Shown piece by piece: positions 1 to 8,626 of a DNA stretch of 58,352 bases. Origin of the DNA: an uncultured Gammaproteobacteria bacterium (lineage in GTDB: Bacteria > Pseudomonadota > Gammaproteobacteria > Pseudomonadales > Pseudohongiellaceae); assembly GCA_913058135.1 (NCBI GenBank), contig CAJXPR010000008.1:1-58352 (forward strand), written 5' to 3'. Both the position numbers and the translations under genes were made by a program. The notes beneath the pieces were generated by a model, which saw only the letters and a program-made list of their open reading frames with translations, did no database searches and was not told the origin of the DNA. Each line of letters begins with the position of its first letter. Within the stretch, counting starts at the first letter, position 1.

Positions 1-27
1 GGGCTCGGAGATGTGTATAAGAGACAG
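1..27. other. Nextera adapter remnant (non-genomic)
   Basis: The first 27 bases match the end of the Illumina Nextera read-2 transposase adapter, including the 19-base Tn5 mosaic end at 9-27. The reverse complement of the same adapter ends the window. This is library sequence left by untrimmed reads, not chromosome. Genomic sequence starts at about 28. Confidence 0.97.
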
Positions 28-142
28 AGTATGGTGATGCGTTTTTGCGCATAATCAATGAGCATGAGCTGGATCTGGTGTAAAATGCGCGCGTTTTTAG
101 CGCCGGATTTACGTTCCGGAGATAGCTCAGGAGAAAAAGGAT

Positions 143-1138
143 ATGTCAGAAATTCAATCAGGACCGGTTGTTGTCGCGGCTCTGTACCGGTTTGTACGGG
201 TACCGGATTTTGCCGAGTTGCGCGGGCCTTTGCACCGCGTCATGCTCGATAATCAGGTCAAGGGAACCTTGCTGCTTGCGCGTGAAGGTATCAACGGCAC
301 CATCGCCGGCTCTCGTCAGGGCATCGACGCCGTCATGGCCTGGCTGCGCGCCGAAGCGCATTTTGGCCCGGTCGAGGCCAAGGAATCCTACACCGATGAC
401 AACCCGTTCTATCGCACCAAGGTCAAACTCAAGAATGAGATTGTCACCATGGGCGTGGATGATATCGACCCCTGTCATATCGTGGGCACCTATGTGCCGG
501 CCAAAGACTGGAACGCGCTGATTGCCGATCCGGAAGTGCTGGTCATAGACACCCGCAATCACTACGAATACGAAATCGGTACCTTTGAGCATGCCGTTAA
601 CCCGGGCACCGAAGCTTTTCGTGAATTTCCGGAGTTTGTAGAGCGTACTCTCGACCCGGCCAGGCACAAAAAAGTCGCCATGTTCTGCACCGGCGGTATT
701 CGATGTGAAAAATCCACGGCATTTCTGAAACAGCAGGGCTTTGACGAGGTATACCACCTGCAGGGTGGCATCCTGAAATATCTGGAAGAGGTGCCCGAGG
801 AAGAGTCTCTGTGGCGCGGGGAATGTTTTGTGTTCGACAACCGTGTCACCGTCAACCACCAGCTTGAACGCGGTTCCTATGATCAGTGCCATGCCTGTCG
901 CATGCCGATTACTGAAGAGGAAAAACGCTCGGAGTTTTTCCGCCCTGGCGTCAGCTGTCCGCATTGCTATGATCGCCACAGTCAGGAACAGATTCAGCGT
1001 TACGCCGAACGCGAACGGCAGATGCAGCTGGCGCGGGAGCGCGGTGAAAGCCATATCGGGGAGCCGATGTCGGTCATCATCAAGCGCCGACGACAGGAGA
1101 AGATTGCCGCGAAAGAGGAACAAAGAAAGGCAGGCTAA
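143..1138 (+). CDS. trhO: tRNA uridine(34) hydroxylase TrhO (rhodanese family)
   Basis: This 331-residue cytoplasmic enzyme should be TrhO (YceA), which performs oxygen-dependent hydroxylation of U34 in tRNA, the first step to 5-methoxy- or 5-carboxymethoxy-uridine. An N-terminal acylphosphatase-like domain with the segment [12 protein letters not shown] near residue 46 precedes a rhodanese domain whose active-site loop is [10 protein letters not shown], with the catalytic Cys near residue 182. The Cys-rich tail (CHACRMP, then CPHCYDRH) is usual for the family. The ATG at 143 follows a good Shine-Dalgarno (AGGAGAAAAAGG). The gene overlaps the convergent DUF1653 gene by four bases. Length and motif order are normal for TrhO. 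Confidence 0.95.
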   Translation: MSEIQSGPVVVAALYRFVRVPDFAELRGPLHRVMLDNQVKGTLLLAREGINGTIAGSRQGIDAVMAWLRAEAHFGPVEAKESYTDDNPFYRTKVKLKNEIVTMGVDDIDPCHIVGTYVPAKDWNALIADPEVLVIDTRNHYEYEIGTFEHAVNPGTEAFREFPEFVERTLDPARHKKVAMFCTGGIRCEKSTAFLKQQGFDEVYHLQGGILKYLEEVPEEESLWRGECFVFDNRVTVNHQLERGSYDQCHACRMPITEEEKRSEFFRPGVSCPHCYDRHSQEQIQRYAERERQMQLARERGESHIGEPMSVIIKRRRQEKIAAKEEQRKAG

Positions 1139-1350
1139 TCCCGCAGTAATTCAAATCTCGCTACGGTGCGCCCGTCAACCGTGACCTGCTCGGTAAACAT
1201 GCTCAGCGGGCGCACCCACAGGCCGCGCTCGCCATATTGCGGCCGGTAGACCACCAGCAGCTCTTCCGTCTCGCTGTGTCTGGCGACGCCGATGACGTCG
1301 TATAGCGGGCCTTTATAGTGGCGGTACACCCCTGGCTTGATGTCATGCAT
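1135..1350 (-). CDS. DUF1653 small protein
   Basis: This is a 71-residue protein of the DUF1653 family, recognised from the start [20 protein letters not shown] and the segment [19 protein letters not shown]. The function is unknown; members are compact beta-rich proteins. The frame stays open upstream, but the ATG at 1350 is preceded by AGGA at good spacing and begins where the family homology begins, so I prefer it to the ATG at 1485. The gene converges on trhO and shares four bases with its end. Confidence 0.85.
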   Translation of the reverse strand: MHDIKPGVYRHYKGPLYDVIGVARHSETEELLVVYRPQYGERGLWVRPLSMFTEQVTVDGRTVARFELLRD

Positions 1351-1471
1351 GGTGATCTTCCTGTCCTCGGTTTGGCAAATCGGGGCGAAGTGAAATGGAA
1401 CATAGTGAAATGGGGCGTAGTCTATTACACTCGCTGCTAGAATCAATACAGTGATGAAGGGAGACAAATCC

Positions 1472-1810
1472 ATGCGTGTACACAAGCGCGCACAACGATT
1501 GACCGCCTATGCCGCGATATGTCTGATGGCGGTGGCCTGCGCGAGTAACAGGACACCGTCGAAACAGGTCCTGATTCAGGGTGCCTGGCAGGCAGAGTTC
1601 GAAGGACAGGCCATAACGCTGGAGTACAGTGTGGAAGAAGTCACGGTGCGCGAATTCGGCATCAGCTTCCCGTATGAGTGGGTCGATGACGATCACATTC
1701 GCCTAAACGCCATGGGTCAGGAAGTGGTCAGCCATGTTGAATTTGAAGGCACAGATATCATGCGGCAGACGACTGAAGGTGATACGCAGGCCATGCGACG
1801 GGTGCCGTGA
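1472..1810 (+). CDS. Small putative lipoprotein, unknown function
   Basis: This is a 112-residue protein with a basic N-terminus, a hydrophobic stretch (AYAAICLMAVAC) and a Cys near residue 23 that could be lipidated. The lipobox is imperfect (A-V-A-C), so this could also be an ordinary signal peptide. The mature part has alternating hydrophobic residues suggesting a small beta-sheet domain. I do not recognise the family. The ATG at 1472 is chosen because AAGGGAG lies upstream at reasonable spacing; an earlier ATG at 1451 is poorly placed. The gene is followed by the strong hairpin terminator at 1851-1894. Confidence 0.65.
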   Translation: MRVHKRAQRLTAYAAICLMAVACASNRTPSKQVLIQGAWQAEFEGQAITLEYSVEEVTVREFGISFPYEWVDDDHIRLNAMGQEVVSHVEFEGTDIMRQTTEGDTQAMRRVP

Positions 1811-1850
1811 CGCCGGATGCTGGGCGGTTTTCGTGATCATCGTCCGGAGC

Positions 1851-1894
1851 CTGGAAACAAAAAAGTCGCCATTTGGCGACTTTTTTGTTTCCAG
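1851..1894. terminator. Bidirectional rho-independent terminator
   Basis: A perfect 20-base inverted repeat (1851-1870 and 1875-1894) encloses a four-base ATTT loop. The arms carry A-runs and T-runs (AAAAAA and TTTTTT), so transcription from either side ends in a U-tract after a GTCGCC/GGCGAC stem. It lies exactly between two convergent genes, the lipoprotein ending at 1810 and the secreted repeat protein ending at 1911. Confidence 0.95.
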
Positions 1895-1910
1895 CGTTGT
1901 CAGTCTGACA

Positions 1911-3128
1911 TCATGCTGAGGGGCCCGGATCCTGCGGACCTATTTCGCACAGTTCGATTTGCGTTCGCAGGGTAAACTCACCGTCCGGTGTGGCGACGCT
2001 GGTAGGCTGATACGTCGTGACACCCTGCTTGAATTCGCCTGGTGCGGGTTCATCCGCGAAATATTCGCCTACTATCTGATCATCAACCCCGGTACGCAGG
2101 ATCGATATATTTACATACGTCAACGTGGAGAGTAACGAGTTATCCGTGATTGTAACGGACGGCGCGATCAAGCTGCCCGTTCGACCGCTGGGCGCAGTTA
2201 CTGCAAACGTGGTAAATACGCCGCTCGTCAGCTCAATCGTCGCCGAATCAGGCACGACGGCCGAAGAGAAATCCGCGCTCACTTCGGCGAGCTCACAAAC
2301 CTGTGGTTCGGGCTCGGGATCGGGATCCTCGCACTCGGGAACAACACCAAAGTAGGTGGCCCAGCTGCCTTTCTTGGTAAACCGGGTTTCACCGGCCCAT
2401 GCTGATTCCTGCTGTCCGCCGTTGGCAACTTCACCATGAGCGGCGACCAGGAGGGCATAGTCTTCGGTGCACAACAGGTCGGCATTCACATTCAGGTCAG
2501 ACACCGGAATTTCGAAGGTGTACATGTCCACGCCGTTCACATCGGCATTGAACGGGAACTGACCTGGGATCGGGCTGCCTTTGTGTGTTGTTGGCGCGCT
2601 GGCCAATGTGTCACCTATCCACAGGTGGGGGTTGGACAATGTCCACCCGCCTTCCATGATGTAGTCAACAAACACGGTATCGCCGATGATGGTCAGGCAA
2701 ACACTACCCGCCACTGTGTGCTGACCGGCATAGTAGACGGCGCAATTACCCTCGATGACCGGATCCACCGGATGGTCGGGATATCCCGGGCCTTTGCCGG
2801 ATTTACCGGATTTACCGGACTTATCTGATTTGCCCCACTTACCGGATTTCTTGGACTTGTCAGACTTGTCGGATTTGCCCCATTTGCCGGACTTCTTGGA
2901 CTTGTCGGACTTGTCAGATTTTCCGGATTTTCCGGACTTGTCTGATTTGCCCCACTTTCCCGACTTGTCGGACTTGTCTGATTTGCTGTAGCTGCTGCTG
3001 TCTGACGTATTCGACCAGCCGCCCCAGCTCCAGCCACCCCAGGTGGCATAGGCCGCGGAGCCGCTGAACAGCACCAGGCTGACCACAGTGAGAGTGATGG
3101 CGAGTCTGGCGATTATTGAATTGCGCAT
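1911..3128 (-). CDS. Secreted protein with Lys-Ser-Asp/Gly tripeptide repeats
   Basis: This is a 405-residue exported protein. Residues 1-28 form a signal peptide ending in AYA, followed by a Trp/Gly segment (TWGGWSWGGWS). Residues of about 47-113 are low-complexity tripeptides (KSD, KSG, KSK) interrupted by KWG; one 15-residue block is repeated exactly. A Cys-containing beta-rich domain follows (about 128-265), with GGWTLSNPHLWIGD and an end like WAGETRFTKKGSWATYFG, a pattern I associate with surface proteins of unknown function. A linker DPDPEPEPQ leads to a second beta domain (about 275-395). I see no sorting signal at the C-terminus. An extracellular or matrix role is inferred; the enzymatic function, if any, is unknown. 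The gene stands alone between a terminator and a 378-base upstream gap. Confidence 0.8.
   Translation of the reverse strand: MRNSIIARLAITLTVVSLVLFSGSAAYATWGGWSWGGWSNTSDSSSYSKSDKSDKSGKWGKSDKSGKSGKSDKSDKSKKSGKWGKSDKSDKSKKSGKWGKSDKSGKSGKSGKGPGYPDHPVDPVIEGNCAVYYAGQHTVAGSVCLTIIGDTVFVDYIMEGGWTLSNPHLWIGDTLASAPTTHKGSPIPGQFPFNADVNGVDMYTFEIPVSDLNVNADLLCTEDYALLVAAHGEVANGGQQESAWAGETRFTKKGSWATYFGVVPECEDPDPEPEPQVCELAEVSADFSSAVVPDSATIELTSGVFTTFAVTAPSGRTGSLIAPSVTITDNSLLSTLTYVNISILRTGVDDQIVGEYFADEPAPGEFKQGVTTYQPTSVATPDGEFTLRTQIELCEIGPQDPGPSA
2790..2993 (-). repeat. Coding tandem repeat (9-base units with a 45-base higher-order period)
   Basis: This stretch encodes the Lys-Ser-Asp/Gly array of the secreted protein. 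On the plus strand it reads as variants of a 9-base unit such as GGACTTGTC. A 45-base block is repeated head to tail: the marker TGCCCC recurs at 2831 and 2876, then at 2949. Synonymous third-base differences between copies suggest expansion under protein-level constraint rather than a very recent duplication. The array is a likely site for copy-number change. Confidence 0.85.
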
Positions 3129-3506
3129 GTTGCTGTCCTTTTTCTTGGGTCTTTATTCTTACAGTCTTGATGTCCGGAGCATAAACCCGGTTCCGGCTCG
3201 AGAAAGCATGTCGCCCCTGATAATGCCGCCTTGATAGTATCGACTTGATAGTATCGAGAGTCAGGGCAATTCTGATTAGGTAATTCTACGCCGGACAAGG
3301 GAATAATCCAGTGTGCAAAGCGCCCAATTAGGGTAAAAAACGGGTTGAATTCAATGTCCTTTGTCAGTTTCAGGTGCTTTTCAGGGTCTCTCACTTCAAA
3401 TATGAATCTATTCAATTTCACCGGGCGCATCTATCGACTCGTGCTGTGAGGCTGGGGTATGCTTGCGGCTCGGTGATTTTCAGACCTACAGGAACACTGC
3501 TGAAAC
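3129..3506. other. Divergent intergenic region, no gene seen
   Basis: These 378 bases separate the leftward secreted-protein gene from the rightward peptide-transporter operon and must carry both promoters. I see no convincing coding frame. The most distinct element is an exact tandem duplication of the 14-mer CTTGATAGTATCGA at 3230-3243 and 3244-3257, which could be a binding site or a replication slip. I found no clear -35/-10 pair that I would defend. Confidence 0.6.
3230..3257. repeat. Exact 14-base tandem duplication
   Basis: CTTGATAGTATCGA occurs twice in succession with no mismatch, in the middle of the intergenic region between divergent genes. Two head-to-tail copies could seat a regulator on nearly adjacent helical turns. 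A chance slippage duplication is equally possible. Confidence 0.8.
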
Positions 3507-5225
3507 ATGAAGCAAGAGGACCCAACAGCGTATACCAAGGCTCCGGGCGACCGTTTGACCCACGCTGCCGGCAAGCAGCTGGCCATCTACGCTCTAGCCG
3601 CCGTGGCACTGCTGGTGGCCGTCATGTTCGTGCTAAATGCGCTGGCAGGCCTGACCAGCAGCGCGGCCGGCATGTCGAGCATGGCTGTGGATGTGGAAAA
3701 CAACACCATCACCTCCTATCTGCGTGAAGAACCGCCGCAGATGGACAGCATGCGTGCCAGTGACGCGGTCAGCGCCATTGTCATGTACCACGTCATGGAA
3801 GGATTGCTGCGCTTTGATGCCGATGGCGAGCTGGTGGGTGGCGTGGCGGAGCGCTGGGAGCAGGACGGCACCAACGTCACCTTCTGGTTGCGTGATAACG
3901 CCCGCTGGAGCAATGGTGAACCGGTCACCGCCCACGATTTCGAATTCGCCTGGAAACATCTGCTGTCACCCTCGGTCGGCTCTCAATACGCCTTCATTCT
4001 TTATCCCATCCTCAATGCCGAAAAGGCCAACAATGGCGAGGTTTCCACCGACGAGGTGGGGGTGGAAGCCATTGACGATTTTACTTTGCAAGTCACGCTG
4101 GAAACGCCAATCGCCTATTTCGACCAGATGGTCGGCTATGTCACCTATCTGCCGGTGAACGAGGAATTCTATCACCAGACCGCCGGCCGTTATGGCGCCG
4201 ATGCTGATCAGATGATCTACAACGGTCCTTTCATGATGACCAGCTGGGTACACGGTGCCAGTATGCAGTTGGTCAAGAACCCGTATTACTGGGATGCCGA
4301 CCGCATCAAGCTGGACGGTATCAATTTTGCCCACATGACGTCGGACTCCAATACCCTGCTCAATCTGTTCAAGGACGGCCAGATCGCCATCGCCGACCTC
4401 ACCGCAGAGATGCTGGACGAGGCCATGTTACGCAACTGGTCGCTCAATCAGTTCATGGAAGGCACTGTTTTTTATACCGAATTCAACCACCGGCCGGAAC
4501 GTTTGACCTCTAACTACAACCTGCGCAAGGCCCTGAGCCTGGTGCATGACTCCAGCGAACTGGTTAACCGTGTGATCAAGTTGCCGGGCTATCTGCCTGG
4601 TGAAAGCCTGTTCCCGAACTGGATTCAGGGTGTGGAGGGGCCGTTCCGCGAGGAATACCCGGTGCCGAATTCACCGCCGGATGTAGAGCTGGCGCGGGAA
4701 CACCTGGCGCTGGCGCTGGAAGAGCTGGGTCTGGAGGAGTTGCCGCCCCTGGTGTTTCTGTCCAGTGAGACGCCGGTTGCCAGAATCCAGGCAGAGTACT
4801 ATCAGGAGGTGTTCCGCCGCGATCTGGGCATTGAACTGCTGATTGATGCGCAGATTTTCCGGCAGCGACTGCAAAAAATGACCGACGGCGAATTTGACCT
4901 GGTCGGCGCCGGCTGGGGCCCCGACTACAACGATCCGCTGACCTTCGCTGACCTGTTTGCTTCGTGGAACCTGAACAACCGTGGCCGCTACAGTAATCCG
5001 GCGCTGGATGCCCAGGTACGCATCGCGCAAACCTCGCTGGACCGAAAAGAGCGCCTGGACGCCTTCGGCGAGATCCAGCGCATTCTGCTGGAAGATGTGG
5101 TGATCATGCCCGATTACGAACGCGGCTACGTCTATGTTACTGATCCGCAGGTGCGCGGTATCGTGCGGCATGTATTTGGTTCGGAAACCGACTTCACCCA
5201 TGCCTGGATCGAGCCCGGAGAATAA
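3507..5225 (+). CDS. Peptide ABC transporter substrate-binding protein (OppA-like)
   Basis: This 572-residue protein belongs to the SBP_bac_5 family and binds oligopeptides in the periplasm for import. A hydrophobic segment at about 24-48 follows a 23-residue polar N-terminus and lacks a clear cleavage site or lipobox, so the protein may stay anchored to the inner membrane. Family hallmarks include the start of the ligand domain (LREEPPQMDSMRASDAVSA), WSNGEPVTAHDFEFAWKHLL, YNGPFMMTSW and VKNPYYWDADRIKLD. It is the first gene of a five-gene operon and the permease gene follows six bases after its stop. The upstream Shine-Dalgarno is weak, so the exact start is uncertain. Confidence 0.92.
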   Translation: MKQEDPTAYTKAPGDRLTHAAGKQLAIYALAAVALLVAVMFVLNALAGLTSSAAGMSSMAVDVENNTITSYLREEPPQMDSMRASDAVSAIVMYHVMEGLLRFDADGELVGGVAERWEQDGTNVTFWLRDNARWSNGEPVTAHDFEFAWKHLLSPSVGSQYAFILYPILNAEKANNGEVSTDEVGVEAIDDFTLQVTLETPIAYFDQMVGYVTYLPVNEEFYHQTAGRYGADADQMIYNGPFMMTSWVHGASMQLVKNPYYWDADRIKLDGINFAHMTSDSNTLLNLFKDGQIAIADLTAEMLDEAMLRNWSLNQFMEGTVFYTEFNHRPERLTSNYNLRKALSLVHDSSELVNRVIKLPGYLPGESLFPNWIQGVEGPFREEYPVPNSPPDVELAREHLALALEELGLEELPPLVFLSSETPVARIQAEYYQEVFRRDLGIELLIDAQIFRQRLQKMTDGEFDLVGAGWGPDYNDPLTFADLFASWNLNNRGRYSNPALDAQVRIAQTSLDRKERLDAFGEIQRILLEDVVIMPDYERGYVYVTDPQVRGIVRHVFGSETDFTHAWIEPGE

Positions 5226-5231
5226 TCTGCG

Positions 5232-6164
5232 ATGTGGTGGTATACCTGTAAACGATTGCTTCAGGGGCTGGTAACTGTCTGGTTTATTGCCACCGCCACC
5301 TTTATCGGCATGCACAATGTCCCCGGTGATCCGCTGTCCGGCGAACGTGCCACCAATGCCGCCATTCGCGCCAATCTGGAGGCGCGTTACGGACTCGACA
5401 GGCCTGTCACCGAACAGTACTTCATTTACATGGGCAATATGTTGCGCGGCGATTTTGGTATTTCCTATACGCAGCAGAACCGTGAAGTGAACGACATCAT
5501 CCGCGAGCACTTCCCGGTCTCTGCCACGCTGGGTATTCTGGCGGTCATGTTCGCGGCGCTGGGCGGCATTCTATGGGGCGCGCTGACCGCCCTGTATCGC
5601 AACCGCCTGCCCGATTACATCATCATGTTTCTGGTCATTCTGGGCATCTCGGTACCCAGTTTTGTGTTTGCCGCCCTGGGGCAACTGGGACTGGTCAATC
5701 TCAACTCGCTGACCGGTGTGTCGATATTGCCGGTGGCCGGCTGGGGTACGGTGTCGCATATGCTGCTGCCGGCGATGGTGCTGGGGTTGGGCACCATGGC
5801 CTATATGACACGCCTGATGCGCTCCTCCATGCTCGAAGTCATGAGCTCCGACTATATCCGTACCGCCAGGGCCAAAGGCCTGTCGCCCACCCGTATCTTT
5901 ACCCGCCATCAGCTACGCAATGCAGTGCTGCCGGTGATCACCGTGCTGGGGCCGGCTATCGCGGCGATTACGACCGGTGGGTTTGTTGTTGAGCTGGTGT
6001 TCGCCATTCCCGGGCTGGGCCGTTATTTTGTGCAGGCGGTGCAACAGCTTGATTATACCGTGATCATGGGTACGACCGTCTTTTATGGCGCGTTTCTGGT
6101 GTTCATGGTGATCCTGGTCGATCTGGTGTACGGCTGGATTGATCCACGCGTCCGGCTGCAGTGA
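5232..6164 (+). CDS. Peptide ABC transporter permease (OppB-like)
   Basis: This is a 310-residue inner-membrane permease of the OppB/DppB family. It opens with the family's typical helix and loop (RLLQGLVTVWFIATATFIGMH, then a VPGDPLSGERA-like segment), has six predicted helices, and shows the cytoplasmic EAA loop contacting the ATPase (YIRTARAKGLSPTRIFTRHQ). The C-terminus DLVYGWIDPRVRLQ is characteristic. It should pair with the OppC-like protein encoded next to it. Start ATG at 5232; a GGAG lies about 11 bases upstream. Confidence 0.94.
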   Translation: MWWYTCKRLLQGLVTVWFIATATFIGMHNVPGDPLSGERATNAAIRANLEARYGLDRPVTEQYFIYMGNMLRGDFGISYTQQNREVNDIIREHFPVSATLGILAVMFAALGGILWGALTALYRNRLPDYIIMFLVILGISVPSFVFAALGQLGLVNLNSLTGVSILPVAGWGTVSHMLLPAMVLGLGTMAYMTRLMRSSMLEVMSSDYIRTARAKGLSPTRIFTRHQLRNAVLPVITVLGPAIAAITTGGFVVELVFAIPGLGRYFVQAVQQLDYTVIMGTTVFYGAFLVFMVILVDLVYGWIDPRVRLQ

Positions 6165-6188
6165 TGCGGATACCAAACAGGGTGAAGT

Positions 6189-7580
6189 ATGGAAAATAAT
6201 CCGATCATTCGTCGACTGCGTCCCGCAGACTTTGAAACGCTGACCGGGCGCTCTTCGGCGCCCGCCCTGGTGCGTCCGTCACGCTCCTACTGGCAGGATG
6301 CCTGGGGCCGGCTGAAGGCGAACAAACGCGCCATCGTCTCGCTGTTCATTATCATTGGCTTACTGGTTTTCACCTTTATTGGCCCGCTGGTGTGGCGGGT
6401 CAATCCGTCGCTGCAGGATATTGACCAGATCAGTATCGCGCCGGGCGCCGACCGCCGCGCGGTGATCGTTGAGCCCTTTGTAGCCTGGGACGGTATCAGT
6501 GGTATTACCAGTAGCGAAGATGCTGACCTGTGGCTGGCCGAAGCTCCCACCACCCAGAGTGTCAGGCTTAAATGGCGCACCGTGCCCGGGGCCGAGGGTT
6601 ACCGCATTTATCGCAACATCTATGAGCCGCAGGATGAATTCAGCCTGGGCTTACCGCTGATCACCATCAACAACGCGAATTTGAACTACTACGAAGACCG
6701 GCTGGATCTGTCGCCACAGACCTATTACTACTCGGTGGCGGAGATCAATGATCTGGGCCAGCTGACCGGGGACTACGAAACGGTCAGCGCCGACGTGCAA
6801 CGGGTGATTACCGTGCATGAAGCAAGCCAACGCAATCTGGTGGATGATCCTTCAACGCTGCGTCCCGGTGATGATGTGCTGCTGTCCTGGCATCCGCTGG
6901 GAACCGACTATCTGGGCCGGGACATGCTGGCCCGTCTCATGGCAGGGGCGCGGGTGTCACTGTTTATTGGTTTGCTGGCGCCGCTGTTTTTTGTCGCCTT
7001 TGGTGTGCTGTATGGCGCCACCTCTGGCTTTGTCGGCGGCCGCGTTGATGCCATGATGATGCGTTTTGCCGATTTTGTGGTGGCGTTGCCGTTCCTGCTG
7101 TTCATGATTCTTTTCCAGGTGGTATTCGGTATCGGGCCGGGGGAAAGCGGCATCCTGCCCATGCTGGTCGCCCTCATTATTCTGTCCTGGCCGGCCACTG
7201 CGCGCCTGGTGCGTGGGCAGATCCTGCAGATTCGCGAAGAAGCCTATGTCAGTGCTGCGCGGCTGCTCGGTGCATCCAGCCAATACCTGATCCTGCGCCA
7301 CATGATCCCCAATACGCTGGGTGTGATTCTGGTGACCCTGACCTTCGCTGTACCAGCGGCGATTTTTACCGAAGCCTTTCTGTCGTTTATCGGCATGGGC
7401 GTGGCGCCACCCACGGCCAGTTGGGGCAGCATGTGTAACGAGGGCCTGAAAACCATGCTGACCCATCCGCACGAGCTGATTTTCCCTGCTGTGATGATCA
7501 GTATCACGGTACTGGCGTTCAATCTGCTGGGTGACGGTCTGCGTGATGCCCTGGATGCCAAGATGAGGAGCACCGAATGA
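6189..7580 (+). CDS. Peptide ABC transporter permease OppC with inserted FN3-like domain
   Basis: At 463 residues this OppC-family permease is about 160 longer than usual. Helix 1 spans about 47-70. The normal family sequence resumes at HPLGTDYLGRDMLARL (about 235-250), and the EAA loop (EEAYVSAARLLGAS) and C-terminal GDGLRDALDAKM are ordinary. Between them, residues of about 118-205 look like a fibronectin type III domain: VRLKWRTVPGAEGYRIYRN, then TYYYSVAEINDLGQ. By topology the insert should face the periplasm, where the binding protein docks. The reading frame is continuous and flanking codon use is similar, so this is a real fusion rather than an assembly fault. The gene overlaps the downstream ATPase gene by ATGA. 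Confidence 0.9.
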   Translation: MENNPIIRRLRPADFETLTGRSSAPALVRPSRSYWQDAWGRLKANKRAIVSLFIIIGLLVFTFIGPLVWRVNPSLQDIDQISIAPGADRRAVIVEPFVAWDGISGITSSEDADLWLAEAPTTQSVRLKWRTVPGAEGYRIYRNIYEPQDEFSLGLPLITINNANLNYYEDRLDLSPQTYYYSVAEINDLGQLTGDYETVSADVQRVITVHEASQRNLVDDPSTLRPGDDVLLSWHPLGTDYLGRDMLARLMAGARVSLFIGLLAPLFFVAFGVLYGATSGFVGGRVDAMMMRFADFVVALPFLLFMILFQVVFGIGPGESGILPMLVALIILSWPATARLVRGQILQIREEAYVSAARLLGASSQYLILRHMIPNTLGVILVTLTFAVPAAIFTEAFLSFIGMGVAPPTASWGSMCNEGLKTMLTHPHELIFPAVMISITVLAFNLLGDGLRDALDAKMRSTE

Positions 7581-8626
7581 GCGCCCACTCAAACAAAGAC
7601 CATTTGTTGAGCGTTGACAACCTGCATGTGGAATTTGCCACTTACGGCGGCATTGTGCAGGCGGTGCGTGGTGTCAGTTTCAGTGTGGAAGCAGGGCAGA
7701 CACTGGCGATTGTCGGTGAATCCGGTTGTGGCAAATCAGTATCCATGCAGGCGGTGATGGGGCTGATCCCGATGCCGCCGGGCCGGATCCGACAGGGCAC
7801 GGCGAAACTGCGGGGACAGGATTTTCTGGGCAAGACCCACATCGATGGCAAGGCCATCTGCGGCGATGAAATCGGCATGATTTTTCAGGACCCGATGTCG
7901 TCACTGAACCCCACCATGCGCATTGGTGACCAGATTGCCGAGACCCTGGAAGTGCATCGGGGATACTCGCGCACCAAGGCATTTGCCCGCGCTGTCGAGT
8001 TGCTGGAAATGGTAAAAATCCCCGAAGCCGGCAAACGCGCGAGGCAGTATCCGTTTGAGTTCTCCGGCGGCATGTTGCAACGCGCCATGATTGCCATGGC
8101 TATTGCCTGCAAGCCTGCGGTGCTGATCGCTGACGAACCCACGACTGCGCTGGATGTCACTATTCAGGCGCAAATTCTGGACCTGCTCAAGGATATCCAG
8201 CAGGAGACCGGCATGGCGATCATCCTGATCACCCATGATCTGGCCGTAGTGGCGCGCATGGCCGACAAGGTCGCTGTCATGTACGCCGGACAGATCGTTG
8301 AATCCGCCAGTGTCGATGACCTGTTTTACAAGTCTGCACATCCCTACACACTGGGTCTGAAACTCGCCATGCCCAGCAACAGGTCGGATGCGGCGCACCA
8401 GTTGCAACCCATTCCCGGCAGTCCGCCGGACCTGTTCTCACCGCCGGCAGGCTGCGCCTATTGTGCACGCTGCCCGTGGGCGATGCAGGTGTGCCAGGGC
8501 GACAATCCGCCGCCGTTTGTGATCGGCGATGGTCATTATGCGCGCTGCTGGTTGCAGCACCCGCAATCGGAACGTGACATTGACGGTTTATACCGTGCCG
8601 TGACTGTCCAGGGAGCGGGCGCATGA
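7577..8626 (+). CDS. Peptide ABC transporter ATPase (OppD-like)
   Basis: This 349-residue cytoplasmic ATPase energises the permease pair encoded upstream. Walker A is GESGCGKS at 47-54. The Q-loop (MIFQDPMSSLNP), signature (EFSGGMLQRAMIA, with M in place of the usual Q after SGG), Walker B ([12 protein letters not shown]) and switch His (ITHDL) are all present. The C-terminal OppD/DppD extension carries Cys residues in GCAYCARCPWAMQVC, a motif that binds an Fe-S cluster in some homologues. It overlaps its neighbours by four bases on each side, indicating translational coupling. Confidence 0.95.
   Translation: MSAHSNKDHLLSVDNLHVEFATYGGIVQAVRGVSFSVEAGQTLAIVGESGCGKSVSMQAVMGLIPMPPGRIRQGTAKLRGQDFLGKTHIDGKAICGDEIGMIFQDPMSSLNPTMRIGDQIAETLEVHRGYSRTKAFARAVELLEMVKIPEAGKRARQYPFEFSGGMLQRAMIAMAIACKPAVLIADEPTTALDVTIQAQILDLLKDIQQETGMAIILITHDLAVVARMADKVAVMYAGQIVESASVDDLFYKSAHPYTLGLKLAMPSNRSDAAHQLQPIPGSPPDLFSPPAGCAYCARCPWAMQVCQGDNPPPFVIGDGHYARCWLQHPQSERDIDGLYRAVTVQGAGA

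Noticed and set aside
158-1123. Long antisense frame (321 codons) opposite trhO.
   Set aside because: The opposite frame encodes a clear TrhO; the antisense product has no recognisable domain and no ribosome site.
2755-2991. Plus-strand frame with Asp-Leu-Pro repeats that looks like a repetitive peptide.
   Set aside because: It is the mirror of the Lys-Ser-Asp repeat of the minus-strand secreted protein, which has a signal peptide and flanking domains.
2790-2993. Repeat array as a CRISPR or minisatellite outside genes.
   Set aside because: Units are 9 bases and keep frame inside a coding sequence, with no spacers.
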